DNA of 64,000 bases from Xiphydria camelus. Taxonomy: Eukaryota > Arthropoda > Insecta > Hymenoptera > Xiphydriidae. Location of the stretch: the NCBI GenBank assembly GCA_963678675.1, contig OY783198.1, forward strand, positions 3,539,001 to 3,603,000, written 5' to 3'. Positions 10,601 through 21,759 of this stretch are shown here, one piece after another. The stretch's first letter is position 1; each line of letters begins with the position of its first letter. The notes below the pieces were generated by a model. The model did not search any database. It was not told where the DNA came from and worked only from the letters and a program-made list of their open reading frames with translations. A program made the translations under genes and the position numbers.

Positions 10601-13458
10601 ACACTGCGCGCGGTGTCTTTCGGCGTCTCTGCATTGAGGTTACGCGACGTCGAAGTCGTGGGCGCGATACGCGATCGACGTCATCTCCCGATGACGATTT
10701 ACAGTCCACTCACCCTTGTCGCCGTTGGCCGGGTGGGCTCGTTCCTCGAGCTCCGCTTCGGGCGGCGTGCTGCTGAAGCTCTCGCCAATCGGCGATAACC
10801 GTCTGGCGCCGGGTCCCGCTTCCTGGTCCAGTTCCGGCTTTACGGGATCGGTCGGGCTGCTGGGAACGCGCCTCTGTCGGAACCCCAGCAAGGACTTGTT
10901 CATCTCCCGCAGCACATTATCCTCCTCGAACTGCGCGAGCGGCAGCTTCGAGTAATCCTCCGGATCTATGCAGCACACCGCGACCTGTCGCGAGGTGGTA
11001 ACGCGCACCGGGTCACTCATACGGAAACGTCCGGGCGTTTCTCGGAGACGAGAACGGATACCAACCGCGTGGGGATTCTGTATACCCTCCAGGGTGGACC
11101 TGTGCTTCGGATCGTTTATCCTGGAGATGCGTCTGACTCCCTCCACTATCAAGACTTCGTTGTCTTCCAAGGCCTCGACCGAAAGTATCGCCGCCAGGAG
11201 CTCGGGATGCGTGACGATCTGGAGGAGGCGTGTGGATAAGAATTGACGATCCCGCGACACCGCGAGGGCCGCTCCTTTCCTCGTGCTTCTACTTACTTAC
11301 ATGTATCGTTTCTTGAGTGGCGCCGTCGTCCAGAATGCCGTCGCCGAACTTCGAGCTGGAAAAACAAACGTGCAAGACTTTCGTGTCCCCTTCGACCCTC
11401 TCCAAGCGGCCTTCGTGGCGGATGGCGAGCGGGCAGAGAGGCACGCTGCTCTCCAGCCAGTCCTCGATGGTCAACCACTGCTTCGACGTCATCACCTGAC
11501 GACGGGAAGGAAATGGTTTCGATATCGTCACGCGTCATTGTCCCCCGACTCTATCGTTTCGCGGACGCATACGTGTACGCGTACCTGTCTCGAGACGATC
11601 ATTCGTCCCTCTAGCGCTTGCTCGCTTTCCAGGAAGTCGAAGTACCGAAATATACCCTTCAATTTCGCCTTCTGGCTGTTCCTGCGAAAGCCGAAGAAGA
11701 GATAGCGAGGGGGTGCGCGCGTTGCGAGAGCATCGAACGTACCGCTTCCGGCGTTCGATCCCAATTGGGTCGCGTTTATTTACGTATTTCGATCGCCGTG
11801 GGCGTAATGGATATATATTCATCGTCTTTTGAAATTGCACTCATCGTTCTCCGAAACTCGTCAACGACGCGCGGTACGGAATCTCGAACGTTTTCGCTTA
11901 CGCATGGAGGTGCTTGAAGAAATTGGTGAAGTTGAAATCCCTCAAGGTCGGATGGGTCTTGGTCGTCCTCTTGGGGTAGGTGGAGAAGAAGGCGTTGGCG
12001 ATCAGCGACGAGACGAAGCCGTAACTGTACTCGACGCTGTCACCTGGAAGGGAACGAAATCGGTTTTCCCGCCGAGATCCGATCGCGCGCTCGATATCGA
12101 TTCGACGCGCGACGATAACGCGATGCGCGATACACCGATTTACGGCTGAAAAAATGGACGCGGCATCGAGTTCGGTTAACGGCCGTATACCCCGCGGAAA
12201 GGTCACCGCCAAAGCCGCTCGGACTTTTACATCCTTCGGCAGAGTCGTAAAGGAAAATTTACGATTATATCCAGCGCGCGAACGAGCCTCCCTCCGGACG
12301 CGTAGGTCGGAACCTCTTACCTTGCTGCTGTAAGCTGAAGTGTAAACCCTGCGGGGGCTTCGTCGCCCTGAGAGCCTTCGCTCTCTCCACCATCCTCGGT
12401 ATCGTCTTGGAGAACACGAGCTCCCGCTCCGCGGCGTCGAGATCCGCGTCGAGGAATCGGGCCAGTCCCGAGAACAAATCGGGATCCTGCACGTCCTCTT
12501 CGGGATCGAGGCTTATGCTGGGGAGCGGAGGAAAAAGGGCGGGTGTGAGCGTCAGTCGCTACCGATTTCATTTAGCTTCGATCGATCTTTCGCCGACTAT
12601 CATCTCGACTTCGGAAGGTCCGTCGTGTATCGCGGGCGCGAATTAGTCCTCAAAACGATCCTCCGAAAGACACGCAAATACGAACGAACGGAAAATAATG
12701 AGAACGAAGCAAAACGAACCATTACGGGGAAAGAGTAGAACGGCTCGAACGTTGAAGGCACCCCCAAAAATAAAGCGGTTACTCGTCGACGCGGAGTAGT
12801 AGGTATACACCGCTAACCGGTGCGAACGAGATATTCCCGCGATAAGGGGGAGCGCGTTATAAAATGAAACGGCCACGTGAGATCAGCGTCCGAATATAGC
12901 GCGTCACTGCCAGTAGTTGCAGCCGCTCGTGGCCGGACTCTCGGGTCGACGCGGTGAGTGGCGCGCGAGTAGAAACTGAAGCCGAGGCGGGGACGAGCGT
13001 TATTCGTCTTTGTGGACGAGCAAGGAGACTTGGATTTCGCAGGAGCCCCGATCGTCCTTTTCCCTTGCTGTCACCGAGTACGCATACTACGGCCAGGAGC
13101 GATAAAACCGGAAACGGAGCGGCGTTTACGATCCTCGGCGGTCGGACGGGGGAGCGCGTGCGATAAAAAGGTTATCGCGGTTTTTTCGGCGACGGGGAGC
13201 GGCATTTTTACTCGTTGCGCGTGCCGCGGCTCCGACGAAAGACTCTCGACGGTCGAATTTTCCGGATGGCCAGAGAGGCACGCGTTTCATCGCCCCGCTC
13301 CGTCGTCGCGTCCAGATATATATTTACTTGCACATGTCGTGCAGCCTGTGCATCGCGTCCAAAAGGTCCCCCGAGTCTCTGGCAGCCGCTGCCCTTTCCA
13401 GCTGCTTCACCACGGCCGGCCACCACGGCAGGTCGCACGGTAGCATTACCAGAGCCAT
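7660..13458 (-). CDS. Degenerate poly(ADP-ribose) glycohydrolase-like protein, probably inactive
   Basis: Exons, 5' to 3' on the minus strand: 13458-13328, 12517-12321, 12043-11902, 11681-11585, 11495-11301, 11218-10714, 10628-10356, 10279-10075, 9982-9795, 9709-9414, 9031-8723 (donor uncertain), 8093-7911, 7818-7660; about 959 aa. The start sits in a strong CACCATGG context. PARG catalytic-domain blocks appear in order: LPCDLPWWPAVV, ELVFSKTIPRMV, SSLIANAFFSTYPKR, DFNFTNFFKHL, GIFRYFDFLESE, LHVCFSSSKFGDGILDDG, QETIHIVTHPEL (250-261), REMNKSLLGF (about 358-367), VATGNWGCGSRLKGD (about 861-875) and MDRYWSVGDL. In active PARG the loop is GGG followed by QEE. Here it is GDG (240-242) and QET (250-252), so the essential second Glu is Thr, and the TGYA adenine-binding motif is absent. 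About 480 Ser/Arg/Glu-rich residues interrupt the domain. Likely a nuclear or cytosolic ADP-ribose-binding pseudo-enzyme; the role is inferred. Confidence 0.78.
8723..9031 (-). CDS. PARG-like exon with unresolved donor
   Basis: This exon starts after CTACACAG with VPVRDDCTNYDDASSED and is low-complexity and acidic. The next exon (8093) needs phase 0. Two weak phase-0 donors fit (GTGATT after 8723, GTAGGC after 8762). The strongest donor (GTGAGA, just downstream) is phase 2 and would break the GNWGCG frame unless a small extra exon lies between 8.1 and 8.7 kb. Confidence 0.5.
9706..9711 (-). promoter_or_regulatory. Tandem NAGNAG splice acceptor in PARG-like gene
   Basis: The minus strand reads CATCAGCAGAC at the acceptor of the exon ending at 9414. 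Either AG keeps the frame, giving ...ADF... or ...DF..., so a one-residue splice isoform is possible. Confidence 0.5.
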
Positions 13459-13499
13459 GGTGATCGTCGCTCTGTAAAGGGAACAGCGTATACGACCGG

Positions 13500-13780
13500 T
13501 GTTATATTTCCGTTCGAATTTGGTTTTTAAGCAATTTTTTTTTTTGATCGCAGTTTCGAAAAATATGGGCAAAATTATCTATGCTCCGTGTTTTTTTTTT
13601 TCATTTTTCATTTTCGGCCTTATCTCAGCTGGAAAACTATATTAAAAATGCAGCTTCGTCATCATGCTCTGCGAGTCTATCTCTCTCGCACTCGAGACTT
13701 GACGAATGATTATTTTTTTTTTTTCGGGTATTTTCTTTTTCGTGCGATTTAGCTTTATCAAAAAGTGAGACATCAGACTG
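13500..13780. repeat. Dispersed repeat family P, copy 1
   Basis: T-rich sequence that includes ...GCAGTTTCGAAAAAT..., ...GGCCTTATCTCAGCTGG... and ...TCTCTCGCACTCG... It is clearly related to 35625-35820 and 42775-42950. No terminal inverted repeats were resolved. Confidence 0.5.
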
Positions 13781-14357
13781 TCCACGGACGCCTAAAAGAC
13801 AGCTTTTTCTGGCTTGTGTTGTCTGGGAATTTATAATAGTCCGAGTCACAAAATGTCGCGATATACTCTCAGTGAGTTCAGAGGGGAGATTTGCTCCAGC
13901 GATAATCAGTTAGGCGATTACGTACCTTGTGAACAAATTATTTCTCCGAGTGTACCGTCAATTCTAAAGGGAAATCAGCCGGTTCCTTCCCTCTCTCCAT
14001 TGCCTCGCCAGTCCTAGTTATCATACGATACATGTCATTCCATTTATCGCGCGGAGCCGGTTGATACGGAAAGGGCGGTACTTCCCCGCTTCGCAAACTT
14101 TCTTCGGTGGAAAAAAGGCGGCGAATAATCGACTCGGGAAATCTCGAGGGAATCCACGCGGCGGTCCGTTGGCTCGACGCCCGACGAGGGATTCCTCGGA
14201 AAGTAGGCCGTTCACCTCGTACGTCTCGACCGGTCGAGGTTGGTTCGGCCGTACGCGATCGGTACTTACTACTTGAAGCATTGCAATTGGGTTCGGGAAA
14301 GACGCGTTACGGTCTACCCCTTCGCGCGAACCTCACCGCGAATGGCCCGCGTTTCGC
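13781..14357. other. Unique sequence upstream of the PARG-like gene
   Basis: No gene recognised. It could contain the 5' UTR and promoter of the PARG-like gene, because an acceptor-like CTTTACAG precedes its first coding exon. Confidence 0.3.
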
Positions 14358-14814
14358 GCACTGAGAAAATAATTTAGTTGTTCCACCCAAATGGTTTATG
14401 TTCAAGGTCAAATTTCGTCAAAGTAATCATTGCGTGTTTGCTTAGACTCTATATAGTCGGGATAACTAAATCTTTTCGTTTCATTCGATACAATTTGCTT
14501 TGTTGGTACACATTTATCAATTCAACCTCACTGCTTTGTTAAATTAATCCGAGTTGGTTTGTTTGAACAAACGTTTTCATCAGACGAACAGTGGAAGTAC
14601 CTATAGTGTCAGCTATATCGAGAAACTAAATGTTGAGATTACGAGCGACCAACTAAATGTATAGTCAGTTGAACAAATGTATAGTTGAAGCAGCCGAGTA
14701 TCAAGTTACCTCAACTGCATTTTAATTAATCCAGCTGCATATTTGTTGAGATAACGATATATTTAGTTGGCCGCCCCGAGAGAGGCTGTCATTGGCAAAT
14801 CACTTTCTCAGTGC
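14358..14814. mobile_element. MITE family G, copy 1
   Basis: About 457 bp with inverted ends GCACTGAGAAAATAA and CTTTCTCAGTGC. The interior is rich in TTTAGTTG/CAACTAAA words. Related copies are at 54497 and 63195. No coding capacity. Confidence 0.7.
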
Positions 14815-15251
14815 GCAGAGCGCCGTTTAGCGCAGGGGACACCTGGGCCGAATGGCGAGCACGCGGCCTTATAAATCGCGGCGAAAATTCGCGCGTCACC
14901 GAAACACCCTGGAAATAATAATATCGCGTCACGAGTAACGACCTCTCCCCGGGACGTGTGCCGCGGTTTTATCGGCCGTTGATGCGACTTTACGAGCCTC
15001 TTTCATCGCGAGCGATTCGAGTTCGGGTGAATTCGGCTCGACGCGTCGAGCAACGCGCGCTGGGTTTTTTGCGAGGACGGAAGATCGGAGGGGGAGAACA
15101 AATTTCCCGAGTCGTATCCGGGGCGCGAAGGGGGACGCCCCGAAAAATTGAATAGCGGCGTTACGATTGCGAGTGGAATGCGATTTTTCTCTTTCGAATA
15201 AAACGATCTGCGTCCGAATAGTCGTCCGTTTTTCGCGCCGAATTTTAGCTC
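14815..15251. other. GC-rich unique sequence
   Basis: Nothing recognisable beyond short chance frames. Confidence 0.3.
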
Positions 15252-15752
15252 CACGGAAAGACTGACTGAAAAATTTTATCGTATTTGCAATAAAACAGGT
15301 ACACATAAGGGTTTTCGGACGTTTCCACCGTGCCGAGGAACAATTTTTCCTTGAAAACTACACCGAGAAGAGAATAATTAGGTTAAAATGACAAAATGCA
15401 TCTAGTTTGACACGTTTAGTTATTCTGACCAAAATACTGGTCAGTTGAGCCAAATATTTCGTTATTTAAAGCAAATATTTAGTTATTCTAATGAAAAAGT
15501 GGTCAGTCCAATCAAATAAGGAGTGAATTCATATTTCACTAAATAATTCCGTTATCGTGTCCAGGATTTTAGTTAGATTGACCAAGTAATTTTTTTTCAG
15601 TGCACTACATCGTCATGTAGGCTATCACGATTTAATGTTTTCAAAGGAAAACTTACTGTACCGGTCTGTAAAAACGTCCGAGAACCCTCACGTACCTCTG
15701 TACCTCTTTTACCGTAAACACAGTACAATTTACCGGTATCAGTGTTTCCGTG
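15252..15752. mobile_element. MITE family B, interrupted copy
   Basis: Inverted ends CACGGAAAGACTG and CAGTGTTTCCGTG bound an element of about 260 bp that is split by a family A MITE at about 15361-15603. The uninterrupted relative is at 44052-44321. Confidence 0.7.
15361..15603. mobile_element. MITE family A nested in family B
   Basis: Starts CACCGAGAAGAGAAT and ends TTTTTTTTCAGTG. The interior carries the repeated words GTTATTCTGACC, TTAGTTATTCTAA and TTAGATTGACC shared by family A. Confidence 0.7.
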
Positions 15753-15963
15753 TCTCCTTTCCTCGCACACACACAACTGCTGTATAATCCCTCGTCCCCT
15801 GAAGGGAAAGGATCCACGGATACCCCGCGATCGTCGAAAGATCTTACAGCCGTTACCCCCCGTACACCTGTACGGCGCGGCGTTTGGAAAACCCACGTGT
15901 CGCTGGAGCCGCGCGTGTACGCACCACACGCGAATATCCAGCCACGAGGTGCTACGATCGACC

Positions 15964-15964
<1 letters not shown>

Positions 15965-15999
<35 letters not shown>
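15965..15999 (+). repeat. (GA)n microsatellite
   Basis: An uninterrupted GA run of about 34 bases. It creates long spurious Glu-Arg or Ser-Leu frames on both strands. Confidence 0.9.
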
Positions 16000-16001
<2 letters not shown>

Positions 16002-16567
16002 GAGAAGAGGTAGAGAAAGACCGAGCGAGCTTTTCTCGACGAACAGCCGAGCCAATACCACGCGTTTCCGCGCAATTGCGCGTTAACGATAATCGCCGCA
16101 CGATCGACGATAACGACGAGACTCGCGACGATCTCCCCCCTCCCCCTCTCGACCCCCTGATCAAAAGCTCGATCGTCGCGCGTACAGTCTCGGCCCCGCC
16201 GCTCTCGTTATACTCACCTCTCTCCTTTTCTTCCTCCTCTTCGACGACCCGGGCAGGCAGGATCACCGATCGATTCGCATCACATCGTAATCGCGCTCTC
16301 CGCTACATCGATCGTGACGGACCCGTCGGTCCAAATATATCGACACTTAAATTTAGCATTTCACGAGCTCGGCACGGCGTCGTCGCGCGGCTTGCGAAGC
16401 GACGTGATCTCGCCGACACTGATTTCACGCGACGCCGTCGACATTTTTTCGATAGCCGCGCGCGGAAAGCTGCGTACGGCTCGCGCCGACGGAACGAACG
16501 GTAGTGATTGATCTAGAGGGGGCGGCGGGGGAGGTGGCGGAGGCGGTGGAGGAAGGGTGACGGGGGG

Positions 16568-16594
16568 GAGAGAGAGAGAGAGAGAGAGAGAGAG
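16568..16594 (+). repeat. (GA)n microsatellite
   Basis: A GA run of about 27 bases, preceded by a GGC/GGA-rich stretch (16515-16567). Confidence 0.9.
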
Positions 16595-16599
16595 GGACT

Positions 16600-17804
16600 T
16601 CCCCGACGCGTTTTTCGCCGCGATCGGAGAACGCGATTGTTTCGCCGGTCCTCGGGGCGGCAAAAAAGGGTCGCGAGACTCGCGGCACCACGAAGCGACG
16701 CGCGACGTCCGTCGTACGATTAGATACCGAAAGTTTAGTTCGCGCACGAGCCGCCTTCGACGCTCGGTGTTCGGGGGCTATTTATAGAACGGCGCCGGCG
16801 CCCTGCCAACCCCCGTGCGTGGAGCGTCGCGATGCCGCAGCGGCGGCGAACGGCGCGCGATGTTTCGCTTGCTCGACGGGTTTTCGCTCCTCGTCGTCGG
16901 GGACGCTCTTTTGGTACGCGGTTGCTTCGCGGGGAGTCTTCCGCGCGCGGCTATTTTGAACGATGGACCTACCCCTGTTGAAATTCGAGTTTTCGCGGGA
17001 TATCTCGGAGACGACGCGAGACGGGATGAGGGTTTGACGGGGATGGTTTCTCGAATTTAAGCGTGGACCACTCTTTACCCGCCAACACTTTTGTCGCATC
17101 TCGCTCGGTTTCCCGAATAGGGGTAGGATGCCGATTCACCCCGATTCGTACTTTCGATTTCACGTTCCGGTCGGCAAGGTTCGTTCGATGCTTCCGACTC
17201 GCGAGATCCGCAGGGTGCGACGGGGTCGAGCAAGCGTCGGCAAGGAAACTCGCGACGGTTCTCCTCGTCGATAAGGGAGGAGCTTTTGCGAATTTCTGGC
17301 TCGACCTATAGGTACTACTCTCTTCTCCGAGGGTTAACGTGCCGCCGCGGCGAATGCCCGGGAGGCTGTCGGATAACGTCGACGAGACGAAGCGCGCGGG
17401 TACCTACCCCCTCCTTCGAGACAACGAATCGCGAGCTCTTTACTTATCCTCCACCCCCTGCGTAACGATACACTCGCCGGCGGCAGGAAGCACCGTTGCT
17501 TTCTCTTCGCCGCAGTTATATATCGCTGGAAGACGATCTCATTTTTTTTCCGAAACCCACCCCCGAATAAATCAGCCCGCGAGAGACTCGCGGTCTTGAA
17601 AATCCCGCGAGAGAAACTACACGAGGAATGTGGAACGACATGCGTTTAGGTATAAACGACGAGAGACTCGTATTTGTTATCTTTTCGCCGGTGAAGTATA
17701 TCCTCGCGAGGCAGCGTGAGCCCGACAAGACGTTATTTAAAAAATACGGACGTCGCACACACTGATTCTTACCACGTATTGCGAGCCAAACGCGTCTATA
17801 ATTA
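16600..17804. other. CpG-rich unique sequence
   Basis: No gene recognised. Open frames on both strands lack domains and follow base composition. Confidence 0.35.
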
Positions 17805-17805
17805 T

Positions 17806-18277
17806 ACTGAGAAAAATGATCAGGTCAAAACGACGAAGCGTGTCTAGTCAAAGGCGCGTCTAGTCATTCTAACCGAAATACTGGTCGACTGAACCAAATG
17901 TGTCATTATTCTAACCAAATGTTTAGTTATTCCAACTAAAAAGCGGTCAGGTCAATCAAATAGACGGAGGATTCATATTTCGCTGAACAGTTTGGCCATC
18001 GTCGCCAGGAATTTCATCAACCCCTTCAGACCTGGTGTACACGAGAATGTACATTGGATTTTTAGCGGTTTTATTTAAAAATGTTACGCAAAAATACAAT
18101 TTTGTACTGTTTGCACATAAGCGTAAGAAAATATGAAAAATTAAAATTGCAAAAATACCTATGTCAAAATATAATAACACCCCAAAGGCTAAAACGTCAT
18201 TAACAATTTTACTTGCTCCGCGAAAAAAGAAATCAGGTTTGAAGGGGTTAAATCGATAAAATTATTTGCCTCAGTGC
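17806..18277. mobile_element. MITE family A, copy 2, interrupted
   Basis: Ends ACTGAGAAAAATGA and GCCTCAGTG. It contains family A words (TTCTAACCAAATG, CCAACTAAA). It is split by the 227-bp insertion at 18021-18247. Confidence 0.7.
18021..18247. mobile_element. piggyBac-like MITE nested in family A
   Basis: Inverted ends CCCCTTCAGACCTG and CAGGTTTGAAGGGG (14 bp, one mismatch), flanked by TCAA on the left and TTAA on the right. This fits a decayed TTAA target duplication as made by piggyBac transposases. No coding sequence. Confidence 0.6.
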
Positions 18278-18279
18278 AC

Positions 18280-21060
18280 GCGCCGCACCCCGGGAGAACG
18301 CACACACGCATTCCGAGCGGACGAGAGAGGTACACAGGTACGTGCCTACGTACTTCCGGGAGAGCGACAAATATTCTCGTCCCTTTTATTTCGAACCGAC
18401 GCTGCAGATTCCACCCCCTCTCGGCGACGACGCGACCAATATTGCGCACCGTGCAACGCGCGACAGGTGTTGCACGCGGCGCGCGTGTATCGGCCCCGAG
18501 GTACGCCGAGACATCCCCCGTCCCTCCTTCAGCTCCCGCTTTTCGTTTTTCTTCGTCCTTTCGTTATTAATACAAAAGCAAAGCGTCCGCAGCGTCGCCG
18601 CATTTTATTTTACGCCTCTCACGCGTGCGTCCGAAGGGGGAGATCGCGGACGGGCGTGATCGGGGGGTGAAGAAAGAGGGGAAAAGGGAGAGGGGGATGA
18701 AAATGGACGAGGGAGTTGCGGGGGAAGGAGAAAAAGAGTCGCGAGGATGTCGGACACGCTCCGCGTCCATTTCTTTCGGCTGCGTCCCGAGCAACGTCCA
18801 ACCCCCGGGGTCCTCACCCCTGTCCTCCTGCGTCGACTACTCCCGCGAGCTTTATTAAATTCCCGTTGCGCGAAATTGTCCGGTCCGCTCCACCCCTGGC
18901 GAGACCCCCGGGGGAAGAGTATCCCCGCCGATTATTCCGCCATCGTAGCAACCCTTCCTTCCGATCGGTGATCGGCTTTTCCCCACCCCCGGATCGTTTC
19001 TTTCGCGCGCCGACGGTCCGTAACTTTCGTCGGTGAATCGCGCCCGAATAAGTGAAGAAAGGGAGAGTTCTCTCCTCTCGTCATTGGACGCTCGCTGGAT
19101 GGCAGAGGCGACGGGTTGGTGGGCGATTTCCGTTCCCTCCGAACGACGAGGGTGAAGGATGGTTATACGCCGCTTGGCTCGTATTCCTTTCGGCGGCGTT
19201 TCGACCCTTTCTCCCGCGCGTACGTTAAATCCTGGCCATATCCTACCGAGCTTTTCCTTTTGGGGCGCGCTCTCCTCGCCTCTTCCGCTTTCGTCGTCGT
19301 CATTTTTCTCCGCGCGCAAACGGAAGAACGAACGAGAGCGGAAGTCCTCGCGCGGGCAAACTTCCGGGCAGCGAAACTGGGGCGATTTCCGTCCTCCGGC
19401 TCGAAATGACGAAAGTACGGGGCCGACTCGCTTCCCTTTCGCGTCTCTTCGGTGCATCACCGCGTCGTCGTATCCGAACGTCGTTGAAACGCGTAAATAA
19501 CGCGGGAGGATCCGGGGGATGATGCGCGGGGATCGTCCGGGAAAACCCGACCCGATTCGACCTCGTCGACGTTGCCGTCTTCCGCGTTATTACGTAACTC
19601 GCGGGAGGATAACGAGTTAACGAGCGAAACGACGCGCGATCAATTTTCATTTCTCGTCTCGAACGAACCGTCGCGCAGCGAGGATCTAAGAGACCGATCC
19701 AATCTTCCCCGCGCCTCAACCTCGAACCGTCGCCTCTCCTTATTATAACGGCGTACTCTCGCTAATCGCTCCTTCCACATCGATTACCTCATCGATCGGC
19801 GTCTTAAAAGATACGACGAATTACTTCTACCCTTTCGAACTCGTCTCATCGTCAGCTGGGAGATGAAATCCGCATAACGAAACTCGCTCCCTCTCTCCTC
19901 CCTCGTTCCTACTTAATTTTACAGTTTCTACTTAATTTTACAATTTGCTTTACTATTTATTAGTTATTTTTACTACTTATTTACTGTCTGGTTCTACTGT
20001 TAACAATTTCTTTTACTATTTAACTTTTCTATATGGTTTGCTTTTATTTCCTTCACTATTTATTACTTATTTTTATACTATTTACCTTGTCTGCTTGCCG
20101 CTTGCTGCTTTTTCTCGTCACTGATATTATTCCACCACCGTCGTGTTATTATCCTTTCTCATTTTTAATCACTCTATTACTGTTACTCTCTTTTTTATAT
20201 ACCAGACATTTTGCTCTTAGGAGACGCCTAGATCTTCTTCTTCTCTTCCGCTCGTTCGCGCGCAGGTACGTTAGTATTACGATACGTTGTACGTGCGAAC
20301 GGTACACGAGCCGGTGTAACTTACTTACGCTTACTACGTGGCTCTGCAACCGTAGCTCGACGAACGAATAAAACACGGACACGCTACGCGTCTCTCTCTC
20401 TCTCGAGTTCATCGTCGCAGCACCGGCTCTGCGTCCAAGGTATGTATAGGTATAATGCGTCCCGACGGTACCCACTGTCACGCGGAGAAACGACGACGTA
20501 GTACCGCGACGCGGGGAGCCCGGCGCCGCGTTAATGCCGAGACACCAATTACGCCATTTTCCGTAATTTCATGTAGATTACAAGTCTTGCGCGCAATCTT
20601 CCGCCGGAACGAGGGCGGGTTTCAGGTGGCACCGCCGTGACGCGACGGACGGACGGCTGCGATATACGCGGACGTACTCGCGCACCCATTACACGGATCG
20701 AAAGCGCGCAGCTTCCTCGCTCTCTTCTCCGGTAGCGGGAGGGAGTCGCTGTCGTTATCCGAACGATCAGCATTGTCTACGTCGATCGGAGCTAACGAGT
20801 CTCCCTCGTCGCGTACACGGAGTGTGGAAATTCGGGAGATTGGTACATTTCGAGGGGCGTGAAGGGATCTCACGGGAGAGGGTTCAGCGATACGTTAACG
20901 GGAATTGGACGCGAATGGATGTAAGACGCCGGTGAACGTGTGTACGAGTGTTCGCGAGCGAGGGTTGATTAGGAGCGAGGATGAATGACGTGCGCGCGGA
21001 AATACTGTATACCTACGAACCGTTGCAGAATTTACACGTCAGCGTTGCTGGCTCCGTATC
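18280..21060. other. Gene-poor GC-rich and AT-rich stretch
   Basis: CpG-rich unique sequence to about 19.85 kb, then a TTTACT/ATTTA-rich segment (19.9-20.2 kb) that resembles LINE 3' UTR sequence, then CpG-rich sequence. No gene recognised. Confidence 0.3.
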
Positions 21061-21540
21061 GGTACACCGTTGAAAAAAGACCCCGTAGATATTCCCATAG
21101 ATAATTTCTATACGAGAATCTGATGTGCTTCGGACACAGCAGTTTCCGATATCCGAGGGGAAAGTTTGAGAAGGACGAATAGGAATTCATTATATTCTAT
21201 GTGTATCTGAGATGATAAACAGGGATTTATCGAATTTTATATTTATCCGCTAAAATATAAGTTGAATCCGACAAAGAAAATGAAGATCTATCTACGTTGT
21301 TCTATTCGTAATTACCGATAGAACACGCGTTACGAGATTTTATCTTTTTCTACAGATACACATAGAATTCAATATATTTCTATGCATCTCTCTCAGATTT
21401 TTATTAGCGGGTATCCGGAATTCGTGTGCCAAAAGAGCACATCAAATTCCCATGATGATTCTACAGGGTTTTCGTAAGTTTTCCATGAAAATATACGATA
21501 TTTTTTAAATAGGATAAGCGCATCACGTCTGCTCTGCTTT

Positions 21541-21755
21541 CCCGTAACTTCGTGGTAATACAGGCAGCCAGAATCCGAACCAAATGGTACTGCTTGCGTT
21601 TATTTCTTCGAATATTAAAAAAAAACAAGATCAAACAAGTATTGAAACTATATCGGAACATAATGAGATTCATTAATGAGATTCCCGATGTTTCTCGGAT
21701 TAGTAGTTCTATTTAGTTCGGACTTCGGCTGCCGGTATTACCACGAAGTTACGGG
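21541..21755. mobile_element. MITE family O, palindromic copy
   Basis: Inverted ends of about 38 bases: CCCGTAACTTCGTGGTAATA on the left and TATTACCACGAAGTTACGGG on the right. A diverged relative lies at about 55140-55300. Confidence 0.65.
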
Positions 21756-21759
21756 AAAC

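Noticed and set aside
15960..16600. Long frames rich in RERERE or SLSLSL
   Set aside because: They are translations of (GA)n or (CT)n microsatellites in several frames, with no domain and no splice context.
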